From NCBI RefSeq assembly GCF_001591345.1, contig NZ_BCUS01000011.1, positions 21,458 through 85,457 on the forward strand: a DNA stretch of 64,000 nt, given 5' to 3'. The position numbers and the translations under genes were made by a program. Below are positions 41,595 to 52,784 of this stretch, one piece after another. The stretch's first letter is position 1; the number at the start of each line of letters is the position of its first letter. The notes below the pieces were generated by a model that was not told the DNA's origin, ran no database searches, and saw only the letters and a program-made list of their open reading frames with translations. Source of the DNA: Variovorax boronicumulans NBRC 103145 (lineage in GTDB: Bacteria; Pseudomonadota; Gammaproteobacteria; Burkholderiales; Burkholderiaceae_C).

Positions 41595-42714
41595 CGGCGC
41601 ACAGTGTGGGCGTGTCGCGCTGCAATTGCACATGCAGCGCTGAAAATCTTTGTTGCAGCGCCTGCGTCTTCGCGGGCGCGTCGAGCCATTCGAGCGTGGC
41701 CTGTGCCAGCGCCTCGGGCGAGGCGGCTTCCTGCAGCAATTCGGGCACCACGAACTCGCGGCACAGGATGTTCGGCAGCCCGACCCAGGGCTGCAGCTGC
41801 TTGCGCTGCATGAGGCGCCACGAGAGCCCGTTCATGTTGTAGGCGATGACCATCGGGCGCTTGAACAGCGCCGCCTCGAGCGTGGCCGTGCCGCTGGCGA
41901 TCAGCGTGACGTCGCAGGCGGCGAGCGCGGCATGGGACTGGCCGTCGAGCAGCTTCACCCGCCCTGCCATGCCGGCGGCCTGCAGCAGGCTTTCGACCTC
42001 GGCGCGCAACCCCGGCAGGATCGGCGCGATGAACTGCAGCTTCGGCTTCGCCTTCTGCATCAGCGCCGCGGCCGCGAAGAAGCGGGCCGCCAAGTAGCGT
42101 ATTTCCGAACGCCGGCTGCCGGGCAGCAGCGCAACGACCTGCGCCTCGGGGTCCAGCCCGAGTGCGGCGCGGGCGGCGGCGCGGTCGGGCGTCATCGGGA
42201 TCACGTTGGCAATCGGATGGCCCACATAGCTCGCGGCCACGCCCTGCTTTTCGAGCAGTTCGGGCTCGAACGGGAAGATGCACAGCACGTGGTCGGCGGC
42301 GGCGCGGATCTTGTCGATGCGGTTGGCACGCCAGGCCCAGATCGAGGGGCAGACGAAGTGAACGGTCTTGATGCCCTCGCTGCGCAGGCCGGCTTCGAGG
42401 TCGAGATTGAAATCGGGCGCATCGACACCGATGAACAGCTCGGGGCGCTCGCGCAGCAGCCGGGCCTTGAGCTGGCGGCGAATGCCGGCGATCTCCGCGT
42501 AGTGCCGAAGCACCTCGATGTAGCCGCGTACGGCCAGCTTTTCCTGCGGCCACCAGCTCTGGAAGCCATGGGCCAGCATGCGCGGGCCGCCGATGCCGAC
42601 GGTCTGCAAGGCCGGCCAGCGGGCCTCGAGGCCGTCGAGCAGCAAGCCCGCGAGCAGGTCGCCGGACGCTTCGCCCGCGACCAGCGCGAAGCGGCGCTGT
42701 TCGTTCGTGCTCAT
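41566..42714 (-). CDS. lpxB: Lipid A disaccharide synthase
   Basis: LpxB condenses UDP-diacylglucosamine and lipid X into the lipid A disaccharide. The protein, about 382 residues, starts [19 protein letters not shown] (ATG 42714; ATG 42723 is also possible). It shows the GT19 signatures [28 protein letters not shown] and [13 protein letters not shown], and a C-terminal [14 protein letters not shown] region. It lies two to ten bases after lpxA. Confidence 0.96.
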   Translation of the reverse strand: MSTNEQRRFALVAGEASGDLLAGLLLDGLEARWPALQTVGIGGPRMLAHGFQSWWPQEKLAVRGYIEVLRHYAEIAGIRRQLKARLLRERPELFIGVDAPDFNLDLEAGLRSEGIKTVHFVCPSIWAWRANRIDKIRAAADHVLCIFPFEPELLEKQGVAASYVGHPIANVIPMTPDRAAARAALGLDPEAQVVALLPGSRRSEIRYLAARFFAAAALMQKAKPKLQFIAPILPGLRAEVESLLQAAGMAGRVKLLDGQSHAALAACDVTLIASGTATLEAALFKRPMVIAYNMNGLSWRLMQRKQLQPWVGLPNILCREFVVPELLQEAASPEALAQATLEWLDAPAKTQALQQRFSALHVQLQRDTPTLCADAIQKVLEG

Positions 42715-42724
42715 CGCGCCCATG

Positions 42725-43513
42725 TCAGCGCGCGATGCCGCGCGTTGAATGAGCGAGGAAGGCCTCCATCAGCGCGACATCGCCGGCGGCCTCGGGCATT
42801 TCCGCTGCGAGTTCGGCGATGGCGGCGCGCGCCTCTTCGAGCGTCTTGCCCTGGCGGTACAGCAGGCGGTGCATCTGCTTGACCGCCGCGAGCCGCTGCG
42901 CCGAGAAATCGCGCCGGCGCAGGCCCACGATGTTGAAGCCGCGAACCGCCAGCGGATTGCCGTCGACCAGCATGAACGGCGGCACGTCCTGCGAGATCGC
43001 ACTCGCGAAGCCGACCATGGCGTGCGCGCCCACCGAGACGAACTGATGGATGCCGGTCAGGCCGCCGATCGTGACCCAGTCGGCCAGGTGCACATGGCCG
43101 GCCAGCGTCGTGTTGTTGGACAGCGTCGTGTGGTTGTCGACCCGGCAGTCGTGCGCGATGTGCGTGTACGCCATGATCCAGTTGTCGTTGCCGACGCGCG
43201 TGATGCCCCCTGCCCCGGGCACGCCGAGGTTGAAGGTGCAGAACTCGCGGATCACGTTGCGGTCGCCGATGGTCAGCTCGGTAGGCTCGCCCGCGTACTT
43301 CTTGTCTTGCGGGATCGCACCGAGCGACGAGAACTGGAAGATCCTGTTGTCGCACCCGATGGTCGTGCGCCCTTCGATCACGCAATGCGCGCCGATGGTG
43401 GTGCCCGCGCCGATCCGCACGTGCGGGCCGATCACGGTGTAGGGGCCGACCGACACCGAGGCGTCGAGCTGGGCCTTCGGGTCGACGATCGCGGTCGAAT
43501 GAACCTGGGTCAT
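42725..43513 (-). CDS. lpxA: UDP-N-acetylglucosamine O-acyltransferase
   Basis: First acyl transfer of lipid A synthesis. The protein, about 262 residues, starts [17 protein letters not shown] and consists of left-handed beta-helix hexapeptide repeats ([20 protein letters not shown] and onward) with the catalytic His region in [14 protein letters not shown]-terminal helical domain contains [12 protein letters not shown]. The [19 protein letters not shown] segment holds the acyl-chain ruler region. It sits in the standard lpxD-fabZ-lpxA-lpxB order. Confidence 0.97.
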   Translation of the reverse strand: MTQVHSTAIVDPKAQLDASVSVGPYTVIGPHVRIGAGTTIGAHCVIEGRTTIGCDNRIFQFSSLGAIPQDKKYAGEPTELTIGDRNVIREFCTFNLGVPGAGGITRVGNDNWIMAYTHIAHDCRVDNHTTLSNNTTLAGHVHLADWVTIGGLTGIHQFVSVGAHAMVGFASAISQDVPPFMLVDGNPLAVRGFNIVGLRRRDFSAQRLAAVKQMHRLLYRQGKTLEEARAAIAELAAEMPEAAGDVALMEAFLAHSTRGIAR

Positions 43514-43538
43514 GCCTTGCAAGAGACGATGAGCCGGA

Positions 43539-43994
43539 TCAGCTGTTGATCTGTCGCATGGCGCACATCAGCGAGGCTTCGCACGCCAGTTCGCTGCCCA
43601 CGAGCGCACGGCCCTTGAACTTCGAGATGCCGGCCTTCATGCGCTCGATCTCGACTTCCAGCGTGAGCTGGTCGCCCGGCTCCACGGGGCGCTTGAAGCG
43701 CGCGCCGTCGATGGCCGCAAAGTAGTAGACGGTGTTGTCGTCGGGCACGATGTCCAGCGAACGGAACGACAGCAGCGCCGCAGCCTGCGCCATGGCTTCG
43801 AGCATCAGCACGCCCGGCATCACCGGACGGTGCGGGAAGTGGCCGTTGAAGAAGGGCTCGTTCATCGTCACGTTCTTGAGCGCCGTGATGCGCTTGCCCT
43901 TTTCCATGCTCAACACCCGGTCCACCAGAAGAAACGGGTAGCGATGCGGCAGCAACTTGAGAATTTGGTGGATATCGAGCGTCGTGTCCGTCAT
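43539..43994 (-). CDS. fabZ: 3-hydroxyacyl-ACP dehydratase FabZ
   Basis: Dehydrates 3-hydroxyacyl-ACP and competes with LpxA/LpxD for hydroxyacyl chains. The hot-dog protein starts [20 protein letters not shown] (151 residues; an upstream ATG at 44021 overlaps lpxD as ATGA and is possible). The catalytic His is in [14 protein letters not shown] and the Glu in [10 protein letters not shown]. Confidence 0.96.
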   Translation of the reverse strand: MTDTTLDIHQILKLLPHRYPFLLVDRVLSMEKGKRITALKNVTMNEPFFNGHFPHRPVMPGVLMLEAMAQAAALLSFRSLDIVPDDNTVYYFAAIDGARFKRPVEPGDQLTLEVEIERMKAGISKFKGRALVGSELACEASLMCAMRQINS

Positions 43995-44017
43995 GGTGTT
44001 CTGTTCCTGCATCGTCG

Positions 44018-44995
44018 TCATTGTTTCGAGGGGGCTTTTTCCAGCGCCTTCAGTCGTTCGCGCAGGCTGTGCAACTGCTTGAGTGTTGCCGCATTCTTTT
44101 CCCAGTTCGCATTGTCATCGATCGGAAACATGCCGGTGTACTGGCCCGGCTTGCGGATGGAACGCGTCACCACTGTGGCCGCCGACACGTGCACGCCGTC
44201 GGCCACCGTGAGGTGGCCCAGCACGATGGCGCCGCCGCCGAAGGTGCAGTGGGCGCCGATGGTGGCGCTGCCGGCCACGCCGACGCAGCCCGCCATGGCG
44301 GTGTGCTTGCCGACGCGCACGTTGTGGCCGATCTGGATCAGGTTGTCGAGCTTCACGCCGTCTTCGATCACGGTGTCGTCCAGCGCGCCGCGGTCGATGC
44401 AGGTGTTGGCGCCGATCTCGACGTCGTTGCCGATGCGCACCGCGCCCAGCTGCTCGATCTTGACCCAGGCACCCTGGTGCGGCGCGAGGCCGAAGCCGTC
44501 GGCTCCGATCACCACGCCGGGGTGCAGCAGGCAGCGCTCGCCGATGGTGCAGTCTTCGCTGACCGTGACGCGCGACTTCAGCACGGTGCCCGCGCCGATG
44601 CGCGCGCCCCGCTCCACCACGCACAGCGCACCGATGCGCGCAGCGGCGTCGACATGGGCTTCGGGATGGATCACGGCGGAGGGATGGATGCGATCGGCTT
44701 CCGGGCGCGCATGGTGTGCTTTCCACAGCTGCGTCAGGCGTGCAAAGTAGTAGTACGGGTCGGGCGTGACGATGTAGGCGCCACGCGCCGCGGCAGCCTC
44801 GCGCATGGCGGGCGACACGATGACACAGGCCGCCTTGGAGGCGGCCAGTTCCTGCTGGTATTTGGGATGGCTCAGGAAGCTGAGCGCATCGGGCTGCGCA
44901 TTCTGCAGCGGCGCGAGCCGCTCGATGGACAGCGTGGCATCTCCATGAAGCTCGCCCCCGAGGGCGTCAACGATGGCTCCGAGCTGCAGCGACAC
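44018..44995 (-). CDS. lpxD: UDP-3-O-(3-hydroxyacyl)glucosamine N-acyltransferase
   Basis: Adds the N-linked acyl chain in lipid A synthesis. The 325-residue protein starts at a GTG ([14 protein letters not shown]). It has the N-terminal uridine-binding domain ([20 protein letters not shown]), then hexapeptide beta-helix turns. The catalytic His region reads [14 protein letters not shown], and a C-terminal helix follows. It is 14 bases after skp, consistent with one bamA-skp-lpxD transcript. Confidence 0.96.
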   Translation of the reverse strand: MSLQLGAIVDALGGELHGDATLSIERLAPLQNAQPDALSFLSHPKYQQELAASKAACVIVSPAMREAAAARGAYIVTPDPYYYFARLTQLWKAHHARPEADRIHPSAVIHPEAHVDAAARIGALCVVERGARIGAGTVLKSRVTVSEDCTIGERCLLHPGVVIGADGFGLAPHQGAWVKIEQLGAVRIGNDVEIGANTCIDRGALDDTVIEDGVKLDNLIQIGHNVRVGKHTAMAGCVGVAGSATIGAHCTFGGGAIVLGHLTVADGVHVSAATVVTRSIRKPGQYTGMFPIDDNANWEKNAATLKQLHSLRERLKALEKAPSKQ

Positions 44996-45009
44996 GCCGG
45001 TTCGCGGCG

Positions 45010-45555
45010 TTACTTGCCGGCCGCAGGCGCAGAGGAGCCGACCGACGCGTTGAGCGCCTTGATCACCTTGTCGGTGATGTCGTGCTTCGGGTTGATGTAG
45101 ATCGCTTCCTGGAGGATGGCGTCGTACTTTTCAGCTTCGGCGACCTGCTTGACCACGCGGTTGGCGCGCTCGTAGACCTGCTGGAGCTCTTCGTTCTTGC
45201 GCGCGTTCAGGTCTTCCTGGAACTCGCGGCGCTTGCGCTGGAAGTCGCGGTCCTGGTCGACCAGCGAACGCTGGCGCGAGACGCGCTGGCTTTCCGACAG
45301 GGTCGGCGCCTCGCGCTCGAACTTCTCCGAGGCCGTCTTCAGCGCATCGCCCTGCACGGTCAGGTCCTTTTCGCGCTTGAGGAATTCAGCCTCGAGCTTG
45401 GCTTGCGCGGTCTTGGCCGGCTGCGCTTCGCGCAGCACACGGTCGGGGTTCACGAAACCGATGCGAAAGCTTTCCTGGGCCTGCGCGGGCGCAGCCACGA
45501 GGGCAAAAGCGGGAATCAGGAACGCGCCGGCGGCGGCGCGAATCAAATGCTTCAT
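45010..45555 (-). CDS. skp: Periplasmic chaperone Skp/OmpH
   Basis: Skp holds unfolded outer-membrane proteins in the periplasm. The 181-residue product has a signal peptide ([18 protein letters not shown], ending in the AQAQE region), a [15 protein letters not shown] strand and a long charged helical arm (about residues 45-140), as expected for the jellyfish-shaped trimer. It starts directly after the bamA stop with no spacer. Confidence 0.93.
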   Translation of the reverse strand: MKHLIRAAAGAFLIPAFALVAAPAQAQESFRIGFVNPDRVLREAQPAKTAQAKLEAEFLKREKDLTVQGDALKTASEKFEREAPTLSESQRVSRQRSLVDQDRDFQRKRREFQEDLNARKNEELQQVYERANRVVKQVAEAEKYDAILQEAIYINPKHDITDKVIKALNASVGSSAPAAGK

Positions 45556-47988
45556 TTAGAAAGACGTTCCGATCTGGAATTGGAGGCGCTGAATTCTATC
45601 CTTCGGGATCACGACGAACCCGGTGCTCGGATCCGTCACTTCCTTCTGGGACTTGACGGGGAAGGCGTAGGCCAGGCGCAGCGGGCCCAGCGGCGAGATC
45701 CAGCTGATGCCCAGGCCGACCGAGGCGCGCAGCTTCTTCTGGGCCTTCCATTGCTCGTCCGTCACGTTGGGTGCACGGGAGCCGAACACGTTGCCGACGT
45801 CGAAGAAGCCGTACAGGCGCAGCGTGCGGTCGTTGCCGGCGCCGGGGAACGGCGTGCTCAGCTCGGCGTTGAAGATGGCCTTCTTGGTACCGCCCAGTGC
45901 CGCGCCTTCGGTCTGGCCGAGCAGCGGCTGGTCGCGCGGGCCCAGCGAATTCTGCTCGAAACCGCGGATCGAACCCAGGCCACCGGCGTAGAAGTTCTTG
46001 AAGATCGGGTAGACCTTGCCACCGAAGGCCTTGGCATAGCCTACTTCGCCGTTGATGGCGAAGGTGTACTGCTTGTTGATCGCGAAGAACTGCTGGTACT
46101 GGTAGCTGGTCTTCAGGTACTTCATGTCCCCGCCCACGCCCAGCTCGAGGTTGGCGCGCTGCAGACGGCCGGTGGTCGGGACCAGCGCGCTGTCGCGGCT
46201 GTCGCGGCCCCAGCCCACGGTCAGCGGGATGCCCCAGACACTCTTCTGGTCGCAGCTGGTGACGAACCAGCCGGTCGCGTCCTTGCCGCAGTGGAAGTAG
46301 TTCAGGTACGACTGCGGCGTGGTGAGGCCGGCGAGCGCCGAGCGGTTCGGGTCGAACGCGTAGCGCTCCAGACCGACGCCGAAGAAGACGGTGTCGAGTT
46401 CGCTGAACGGCACGCCGAAACGGATCGAGGCGCCCTGGTTCACCAGCTTGTAGTCGCCGTCTTCGTTCGTGGAGTACGGGCGCGTCGTCGTGTGGTACAC
46501 GCTGATCGTGCGCGAGATGCCGTCCTTCGTGAAGTACGGGTCGGTGGTGGTCAGCGACAGCGTGCGGTTGTACTTGCTGGTGTTGACCTGCACGCCCAGG
46601 AAGTTGCCCGAGCCGAACACGTTTTCCTGCGAGATGCCGAAGGTCAGCGCGACCTTTTCCGCGCTCGAGTAGCCGGCGCCCAGCTGCAGCGTGCCGGTGG
46701 GCTTTTCGGCCACGTTGACGGTCAGGTCGACCTGGTCGGGCGAGCCCGGCACTTCCTGGGTCTCGACGTTCACTTCGGTGAAGAAGCCCAGGCGGTCCAC
46801 GCGGTCGCGCGAGACCTTGATCTTGTCGCCGTCGTACCACGAGGCTTCGAACTGGCGGAACTCGCGGCGGATCACTTCGTCGCGCGTCTTGTTGTTGCCG
46901 CCGACCGACACGCGGCGCACGTACACGCGGCGCGAAGGCTCGGCCTGCAGCGTGAGCGTGACGCGGTTGTTCACGCGGTCGATGTCCGGACGCGCCTGCA
47001 CGCGGGCGAAGGCGTAGCCGAAGGTGCCGAAGTAGTCGCTGAAGGCCTTGGTGGTCTCGGTGACCTGCTCGCCGTTGTAGGGCTCGCCGGGCTTGATCGT
47101 GATGAGCGACTTGAACTCGTCGTCGCGGCCCAGGTAGTTGCCGTCGAGCTTGATGCCCGCCACCACGAACTTCTCGCCTTCGGTGATGTTCACCGTGACG
47201 CTCAGGTCCTTGCGGTCCGGCGAAATGGCGACCTGGGTCGAATCGATGCGGAACTCGAGGTAGCCGCGCGTGATGTAATAGCTCTTCAGCGTCTCGAGGT
47301 CGGCGTTGAGCTTGGCGCGCGAGTACTGGTTCGACTTGGTGTACCAGCTCATGAAGCCGCCGCTGTCCTGGTCGAACAGGCTCAGCAGCGTCGATTCGCT
47401 GAAGGCCTTGTTGCCGACCACGTGCACTTCGCGGATGCGGGCGGACTCGCCTTCGGTCACGGTGAACGTCAGGTTCACGCGGTTGCGCTCGATGGGCGTG
47501 ACGGTGGTCACGACGTTCGCGTTGTACAGGCTGCGGCTCACGTACTGGCGCTTGAGCTCCTGCTCCGCGCGGTCGGCCAGGGCCTTGTCGTACGGGCGAC
47601 CGTCGGCCAGGCCGATTTCACGCAGCGCCTTCTGCAGCGCCGCCTTGTCGAATTCCTTGGCGCCGACGAAGTCGACGTCGGCGATGGTGGGCCGCTCTTC
47701 GACGATCACCACCAGCACGTTGCCGTTGACGTCGATGCGCACGTCCTTGAACAACCCCAGGTCGAACAGCGCGCGGATCGCGGCCGAGCCGCGTTCATCG
47801 CTGTAGGTGTCGCCCACACGCAGGGGCAGCGACCCGAAGATCGTGCCGGCCTCGACGCGTTGCAAGCCTTCGACGCGAATATCGCGCACCGTGAAAGGCT
47901 CGACGGCCCAAGCGGCCGTGGCCGCCAGCGTGCTGGCCACCACCGCGGCAACGCTACGCAGGCGAAAGCGACTGAAGTTTGTGTTCAT
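45556..47988 (-). CDS. bamA: Outer-membrane assembly factor BamA
   Basis: Omp85-family beta-barrel that inserts other proteins into the outer membrane. The 810-residue precursor has a signal peptide (MNTNFSRFRLRSVAAVV, cleavage after AWA). Periplasmic POTRA domains occupy about residues 30-430 (beginning EPFTVRDIRVEGLQRV). The 16-stranded barrel includes the GGLGSIRGFEQNSLGPRDQP lid-loop motif (RGF) and the terminal strand ending LQFQIGTSF. The start follows rseP by 38 bases. Confidence 0.97.
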   Translation of the reverse strand: MNTNFSRFRLRSVAAVVASTLAATAAWAVEPFTVRDIRVEGLQRVEAGTIFGSLPLRVGDTYSDERGSAAIRALFDLGLFKDVRIDVNGNVLVVIVEERPTIADVDFVGAKEFDKAALQKALREIGLADGRPYDKALADRAEQELKRQYVSRSLYNANVVTTVTPIERNRVNLTFTVTEGESARIREVHVVGNKAFSESTLLSLFDQDSGGFMSWYTKSNQYSRAKLNADLETLKSYYITRGYLEFRIDSTQVAISPDRKDLSVTVNITEGEKFVVAGIKLDGNYLGRDDEFKSLITIKPGEPYNGEQVTETTKAFSDYFGTFGYAFARVQARPDIDRVNNRVTLTLQAEPSRRVYVRRVSVGGNNKTRDEVIRREFRQFEASWYDGDKIKVSRDRVDRLGFFTEVNVETQEVPGSPDQVDLTVNVAEKPTGTLQLGAGYSSAEKVALTFGISQENVFGSGNFLGVQVNTSKYNRTLSLTTTDPYFTKDGISRTISVYHTTTRPYSTNEDGDYKLVNQGASIRFGVPFSELDTVFFGVGLERYAFDPNRSALAGLTTPQSYLNYFHCGKDATGWFVTSCDQKSVWGIPLTVGWGRDSRDSALVPTTGRLQRANLELGVGGDMKYLKTSYQYQQFFAINKQYTFAINGEVGYAKAFGGKVYPIFKNFYAGGLGSIRGFEQNSLGPRDQPLLGQTEGAALGGTKKAIFNAELSTPFPGAGNDRTLRLYGFFDVGNVFGSRAPNVTDEQWKAQKKLRASVGLGISWISPLGPLRLAYAFPVKSQKEVTDPSTGFVVIPKDRIQRLQFQIGTSF

Positions 47989-48026
47989 CTGTGAATTGGG
48001 CCGGCACGGAAAGGGCCGGCAGAAAG

Positions 48027-49400
48027 TTAACCAAAGAGCCGCGTGACGTCGTTGAAGAGTGCGACCGACATCATCACCAGCAGCAAGGCGACACCGCCAC
48101 GCTGCAGCCGTTCCATCCAGGCGTCGGAGACGCTTTTCCCGGTCAGGCCCTCCCAAAGATAATACATCAGGTGCCCCCCATCGAGGACCGGCAGCGGCAT
48201 CAGGTTGAGCACCCCGAGGCTCACGCTGATGAGCGCGAGAAAGACCAGGTACTGCGTCAGACCGAGGCTGGCGGACTTGCCGGCGTAATCAGCAATTGTT
48301 AAGGGACCGCTCAGGTTCTTGATCGAGGCCTCGCCGATCAGCATCTTGCCCATCATGCGAACCGTGAGCGCGGACACCTCCCAGGTGCGCACCACGCCAC
48401 GCCAGACGCCGTCGATGACGCCCTGGCGCACCGTGACCATCTCGGGCGGCGCGCCGACGTAGGCGCCGATGCGAGCCACCTTGGTGGCGCCCTCTTCGCG
48501 CACTTCCGGCTTGACCTCGAGCGAGAGCGGCTGGCCGCCGCGCTGGAGCTGCCAGGTCTGCGTGCGCGCCTGCCCGGCGGCATCGACCGAGGCCCGGATG
48601 ACTTCGCGCAGCTGCTGCCCGTCGAGGATGGGGGTGTCGCCGATGGTAAGAACCAGGTCGCCATTGCGCAGGCCCGAACGCTCCGCCGCGCTGCCCGCCA
48701 TGACCTCGCCGATCTCGGGGCGGGTCAGCGGTGCGACCACGCCGATCTTGCGGAACATCTGCGGATCGGCGTCCTTGGCCTCCACGCGGCTCAGCGGCAG
48801 GACCAGTTGACGGCCGGGGCGACCGCCCTCACCCGCCACTTCGAGCGTGAGGTCGCGGCCGTCGAGCGCGCCGCGCGTCATGCGCCAGCGCAGGTCTTCG
48901 AAAGACTGGACCGGCGACAGGTCGCCGTCAAACCCGGCCTGGGTGATGTGTTCGCCGCCACGCAGGCCGGCCGCCTCGGCCAGCGACGCCGCCACCGGCC
49001 GGGCCAGCTTGGCCACAGGCTCGTCGACGCCGATCCAGTTGACGGCCGTGTACAGAACGACCGCCAGCAGCAGGTTGGCGATCGGGCCGGCGGCCACGAT
49101 GGCCGCACGCGAGCGCAGCGGCTGGGTGTTGAAGGCGCGGTGCCGCTCCTCGGGCGCCACGGGGCCTTCGCGCTCATCGAGCATCTTGACGTAGCCGCCA
49201 AAGGGAAAGGCGCCGATCACGAACTCGGTCTGCTGCCCCGGATGCTGGTGCTTGGGCTGCCAGCGCAGGAGGGCCTTGCCGAAGCCGACCGAGAAGCGCT
49301 CCACCTTGACGCCGCAGGCCACGGCCACGCGGTAGTGGCCGTATTCGTGGACCGCGATGAGGATGCCGAGAGCGACCACAAAAGCTATGACGGTGAGCAT
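48027..49400 (-). CDS. rseP: RIP zinc metalloprotease RseP
   Basis: Site-2 intramembrane protease of the sigma-E envelope stress pathway; in relatives it cleaves RseA and remnant signal peptides. The 457-residue protein has the zinc site HEYGH (18-22) in the first helix, two PDZ-type domains (around residues 110-200 and 205-300) and a second metal motif LMPLPVLDGGH in a C-terminal membrane region. The dxr-rseP-bamA order is the canonical one. Confidence 0.95.
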   Translation of the reverse strand: MLTVIAFVVALGILIAVHEYGHYRVAVACGVKVERFSVGFGKALLRWQPKHQHPGQQTEFVIGAFPFGGYVKMLDEREGPVAPEERHRAFNTQPLRSRAAIVAAGPIANLLLAVVLYTAVNWIGVDEPVAKLARPVAASLAEAAGLRGGEHITQAGFDGDLSPVQSFEDLRWRMTRGALDGRDLTLEVAGEGGRPGRQLVLPLSRVEAKDADPQMFRKIGVVAPLTRPEIGEVMAGSAAERSGLRNGDLVLTIGDTPILDGQQLREVIRASVDAAGQARTQTWQLQRGGQPLSLEVKPEVREEGATKVARIGAYVGAPPEMVTVRQGVIDGVWRGVVRTWEVSALTVRMMGKMLIGEASIKNLSGPLTIADYAGKSASLGLTQYLVFLALISVSLGVLNLMPLPVLDGGHLMYYLWEGLTGKSVSDAWMERLQRGGVALLLVMMSVALFNDVTRLFG

Positions 49401-49424
49401 CGGGGTCCTCTGCGCAGTAGGGAA

Positions 49425-50612
49425 TCAGGCCGCGAAACGTGCCGCGGCGGCATTGGCCGCTTCGCGGGCGCTGGCGTCGAGCGCCAGCAGGTCGGCCAGC
49501 GATGCCGGCTTGGAGGGCATGACCGCCTCCAAAGTTTCCAGGTTGACCGCATGAATGCGATCGAAACGCAGGCGCCGGTCGAGAAAGGCGGCCACCGCCA
49601 CCTCATTGGCCGCGTTCAGCACCGCAGTGGTGCCCGACGCGGCGCGCAAGGCCTGCCACGCCAGGCCCAGGCCGGGGAACAGCGCAGGATCGGGCGCGTC
49701 AAAGGTCAGCGAGCCCATCTGGCGGAAATCGAGCCGTGCCGCCCCGCTTTCGATGCGCTCCGGCCAGGCCAGCCCGACCGCGATCGGCACGCGCATGTCG
49801 GGCGTGCCGAGCTGGGCGATGACCGAGGCGTCGGTGAACTGCACCATCGAATGGACCACGCTCTGCGGGTGGATGACGACCTCGATCTGCTCCGGCGACA
49901 CGCCGAACAGGTGGCGCGCCTCGATTACCTCGAGCGCCTTGTTCATCATCGTGGCCGAGTCGACCGAGATCTTGCGGCCCATGACCCAGTTCGGGTGCGC
50001 ACAGGCCTGCTCGGGCGTCACAGCGCCCAGCGTGTCGGGTGCCCGGGTGCGGAACGGGCCGCCCGAGGCGGTCAGGATGATCTTGTCGATGCGCCGCGCC
50101 CAGGTGGACGGGTCTTCGGGCAGCGACTGGAAGATGGCCGAATGCTCGCTGTCGATGGGCAACAGCGTGGCGCCGCCCTCCTGCACCGTGCGCATGAACA
50201 GTTCGCCGCCGACGACCAGGGCTTCCTTGTTGGCCAGCAGCAGACGCTTGCCGGCGCGCGCGGCGGCCAAGCACGGCGCCAGGCCGGCAGCACCGACGAT
50301 GGCGGCCATCACGGCATCGACTTCGTCGTCCGACGCTATTCTTTCGAGAGCATCGTCGCCCATCAGGACGCGGGTCGGCAGATTGTTCTGCTTGAGCTTT
50401 TCAGCCAGCAGCGCGGCATGCGGCGCACTCACCATGACGGCGAAGCGCGGCGAAAAGCGCGCGCATTGGGCCAGCAGCTCGTCGACCTTGGTGGCCGCCG
50501 AGAGCGCAAACACCTCGAAGCGCTCGGGGTGACGGGCGATGACGTCGAGCGTGCTGACACCGACCGAACCGGTCGAGCCGAGCACCGTGACACGTTGTTT
50601 GGGAGTGTTCAC
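49425..50612 (-). CDS. dxr: 1-deoxy-D-xylulose 5-phosphate reductoisomerase
   Basis: Second step of the MEP isoprenoid pathway, the target of fosmidomycin. The start is GTG 50612, which overlaps the cdsA stop as GTGA; the product begins [18 protein letters not shown] (395 residues). NADPH motif GSTGSVG, the [12 protein letters not shown] segment and the [12 protein letters not shown] metal/substrate region are intact, with [14 protein letters not shown] later. Confidence 0.96.
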   Translation of the reverse strand: MNTPKQRVTVLGSTGSVGVSTLDVIARHPERFEVFALSAATKVDELLAQCARFSPRFAVMVSAPHAALLAEKLKQNNLPTRVLMGDDALERIASDDEVDAVMAAIVGAAGLAPCLAAARAGKRLLLANKEALVVGGELFMRTVQEGGATLLPIDSEHSAIFQSLPEDPSTWARRIDKIILTASGGPFRTRAPDTLGAVTPEQACAHPNWVMGRKISVDSATMMNKALEVIEARHLFGVSPEQIEVVIHPQSVVHSMVQFTDASVIAQLGTPDMRVPIAVGLAWPERIESGAARLDFRQMGSLTFDAPDPALFPGLGLAWQALRAASGTTAVLNAANEVAVAAFLDRRLRFDRIHAVNLETLEAVMPSKPASLADLLALDASAREAANAAAARFAA

Positions 50613-51454
50613 AGGAAAGCCAGCATCATGGCAATGGGAAGTGCCGGCAAGAGGGCATCCACGCGGTCGAGCACGCCGCCGTGGCCGGGCAGCAGACGGC
50701 TGCTGTCCTTGGCGCCGGCGCTGCGCTTGATCAGCGATTCGACGAGGTCGCCGACGACGCTCATCGTCGCCAGGAACACCGCCCCGATCAACAGCAGCCA
50801 CCAGCCGCGCTCATGCAGGCGGGTGTAGAGGCTGGGCACCGTGGCGCCCAGGCTCTTGTCGGCCCAGACCCAGGCGAACGCCAGCACGATGACGCCGGCC
50901 ATGCCGCCCCAGACACCTTCCCAGCTCTTGCCGGGACTGATGGCAGGCGCCAGCTTGGCGCGCGTGAACTTCAGGCCGAAGGCGCGGCCGGCGAAATAGG
51001 CGAACACGTCCGCCACCCAGACCAGCACCAGGATCGACAGCAGGAAGTTGATGCCGACCATGCGTGCCTGCACTGCCGCAAGCCATGCGACCCACAGCGC
51101 CAGCAGGCCGCCCACCAGCCGCAGTCCGCGCGGAATGCGCGGCCAGCCGGGCACCGCGACGCGCAGCAACGCCGCGCCGCCGAGCACCCAGGCTGCACTG
51201 GCCAGGGACCACATGAGGAACAGGCGCTGCTCCAGCAGCCCCAGCCACCACGACAGCCCGCACAGCGCCACCATCTCGGCGCCCAGGAACAGCGACATGC
51301 CCTGCCCGTAGCCGTTCAAGCGTCCCCACTCCCATGCGGCGGCGCCGATCAGCACCAGCATCACGCAGGCGAAGGGAATGTGGTTTCGATAGAACAGCGC
51401 CGGCAGCAGGATCGCGAGCAGCACGATCGCCGTGAGGATGCGTTGTTTGAGCAT
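50609..51454 (-). CDS. cdsA: Phosphatidate cytidylyltransferase
   Basis: Makes CDP-diacylglycerol from phosphatidic acid, the branch point of phospholipid synthesis. The 281-residue inner-membrane protein has about eight hydrophobic helices and the cytidylyltransferase signature in its C-terminal third ([20 protein letters not shown]). The [17 protein letters not shown] segment is also typical. It lies between uppS and dxr. Confidence 0.95.
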   Translation of the reverse strand: MLKQRILTAIVLLAILLPALFYRNHIPFACVMLVLIGAAAWEWGRLNGYGQGMSLFLGAEMVALCGLSWWLGLLEQRLFLMWSLASAAWVLGGAALLRVAVPGWPRIPRGLRLVGGLLALWVAWLAAVQARMVGINFLLSILVLVWVADVFAYFAGRAFGLKFTRAKLAPAISPGKSWEGVWGGMAGVIVLAFAWVWADKSLGATVPSLYTRLHERGWWLLLIGAVFLATMSVVGDLVESLIKRSAGAKDSSRLLPGHGGVLDRVDALLPALPIAMMLAFL

Positions 51455-51478
51455 GCGGAAGGTGGTGTCGGGCCGTTG

Positions 51479-52204
51479 TCAGGCCGCGGAAGCCGAGACC
51501 TGCGCCGAGGTCTGGCCGAAGCGACGCTCGCGGCCCTGGAATGCGGCGATGGCCTCGTCCAGTGCGGCTTCATCGAACTCGGGCCACAGCTTGTCGCTGA
51601 AGAACAGCTCGGCGTAGGCACTCTGCCAAAGCAGGAAATTCGACAGCCGCTGCTCGCCACCCGTGCGGATGAACAGGTCGGGGTCGGGCACGTGGGCCAG
51701 CGCCATGGCGCGATCGAGGTTCATCTCGGTCATGGGCAGGCCCTGCTCGGCGAGCTTGGCCGCGGCGCGGGCGATGTCCCAGCGCCCGCCGTAATTGAAG
51801 CAGATGTTGAGAATCAGACGCGTGTTGTGGGCCGTGGTCTGCTCGGCCGACACCAGGCCGGCCACCATCTTGTCGGACAGGCCGGCGCGTTCACCCACGA
51901 AATGCAGCCGCACGCCGTCGGCGTTGAGGCGCGGCACTTCGCGTGCGAGTGCCCCGACCATCAGTTGCATCAGGCCGGAGACTTCTTCAGGGGGACGGTT
52001 CCAGTTCTCCGAGGAGAACGCGAACACGGTGAGCACGCCCACGCCACGGTCGGCGCAGGCCTTGACGCAGCGCCGCAGCGACTCCACGCCCTGCTTGTGC
52101 CCCGCCACGCGGGGCAGGAAGCGCTTGGTGGCCCACCGGCCATTGCCATCCATGACGATGGCAACGTGGTGCGGAGGGGGCGTCGTCTGCGGCGAGGAGG
52201 CCAT
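51479..52204 (-). CDS. uppS: Undecaprenyl pyrophosphate synthase (cis-prenyltransferase)
   Basis: Elongates farnesyl diphosphate to the C55 lipid carrier used for peptidoglycan and LPS. The start at ATG 52204 is preceded by GAGG six bases upstream. The 241-residue protein shows HHVAIVMDGNGRWA with the catalytic Asp near residue 19, the FAFSSENWNRP motif and the DLFIRTGGEQRLSNFLLWQ substrate-binding region. It follows frr by 8 bases. Confidence 0.96.
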   Translation of the reverse strand: MASSPQTTPPPHHVAIVMDGNGRWATKRFLPRVAGHKQGVESLRRCVKACADRGVGVLTVFAFSSENWNRPPEEVSGLMQLMVGALAREVPRLNADGVRLHFVGERAGLSDKMVAGLVSAEQTTAHNTRLILNICFNYGGRWDIARAAAKLAEQGLPMTEMNLDRAMALAHVPDPDLFIRTGGEQRLSNFLLWQSAYAELFFSDKLWPEFDEAALDEAIAAFQGRERRFGQTSAQVSASAA

Positions 52205-52212
52205 GCGGAGCC

Positions 52213-52773
52213 TCAAACGGCCATGATCTCCGCTTCTTTCGCGGCGACCAGACGGTCGATTTCCGCGATGTGCTTGTCGGTGACCTTCTGGATGTCGCCT
52301 TCGGCGCGCTTCTGGTCGTCTTCCGAGGCCAGCTTGTCCTTCACGAGCTTCTTGACGGCTTCGTTCGCATCGCGGCGCAGGTTGCGCGTGGCGATCTTGG
52401 CGCTCTCGCCTTCGTTGCGGACCAGCTTGGTCATTTCCTTGCGGCGCTCTTCACTCATGGCAGGCAGCGGCACGCGGATCAGGTCGCCCATCGAGGCGGG
52501 GTTCAGGCCCAGGTCGCTTTCGCGGATGGCCTTCTCGATCTTGGCGCCCATGCCCTTTTCCCAGGGCTGGACACTGATGGTGCGCGAGTCGAGCACCGAC
52601 ACGTTGGCCACCTGGCTCAGCGGCACCTGCGAGCCGTAGTACTCGACGTGGATCGAGTCGAGCAGCGCCGAGTTGGCACGGCCCGTGCGGATCTTGGTGA
52701 GGTTGTTCTGGAAGGCGGCGAGCGACTGGTTCATCTTCGCGTCGGTCGCACTGCGAATGTCTGCAATGGTCAT
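52213..52773 (-). CDS. frr: Ribosome recycling factor
   Basis: Splits post-termination ribosomes with EF-G. The 186-residue protein starts [16 protein letters not shown] after an AGGAG site eight bases upstream. It contains the conserved [19 protein letters not shown] and the C-terminal [13 protein letters not shown] helix. It lies 11 bases after pyrH in the standard rpsB-tsf-pyrH-frr order. Confidence 0.98.
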   Translation of the reverse strand: MTIADIRSATDAKMNQSLAAFQNNLTKIRTGRANSALLDSIHVEYYGSQVPLSQVANVSVLDSRTISVQPWEKGMGAKIEKAIRESDLGLNPASMGDLIRVPLPAMSEERRKEMTKLVRNEGESAKIATRNLRRDANEAVKKLVKDKLASEDDQKRAEGDIQKVTDKHIAEIDRLVAAKEAEIMAV

Positions 52774-52784
52774 CTCATTTACTC

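Noticed and set aside
45082..47994. Long plus-strand open frame opposite bamA and skp
   Set aside because: The complement encodes complete BamA and Skp. The translation has no domain and shows codon-shadow composition.
48001..48026. Terminator between rseP and bamA
   Set aside because: An inverted repeat GCCGGC is present but has no T-run and only a short stem; bamA follows in the same operon.
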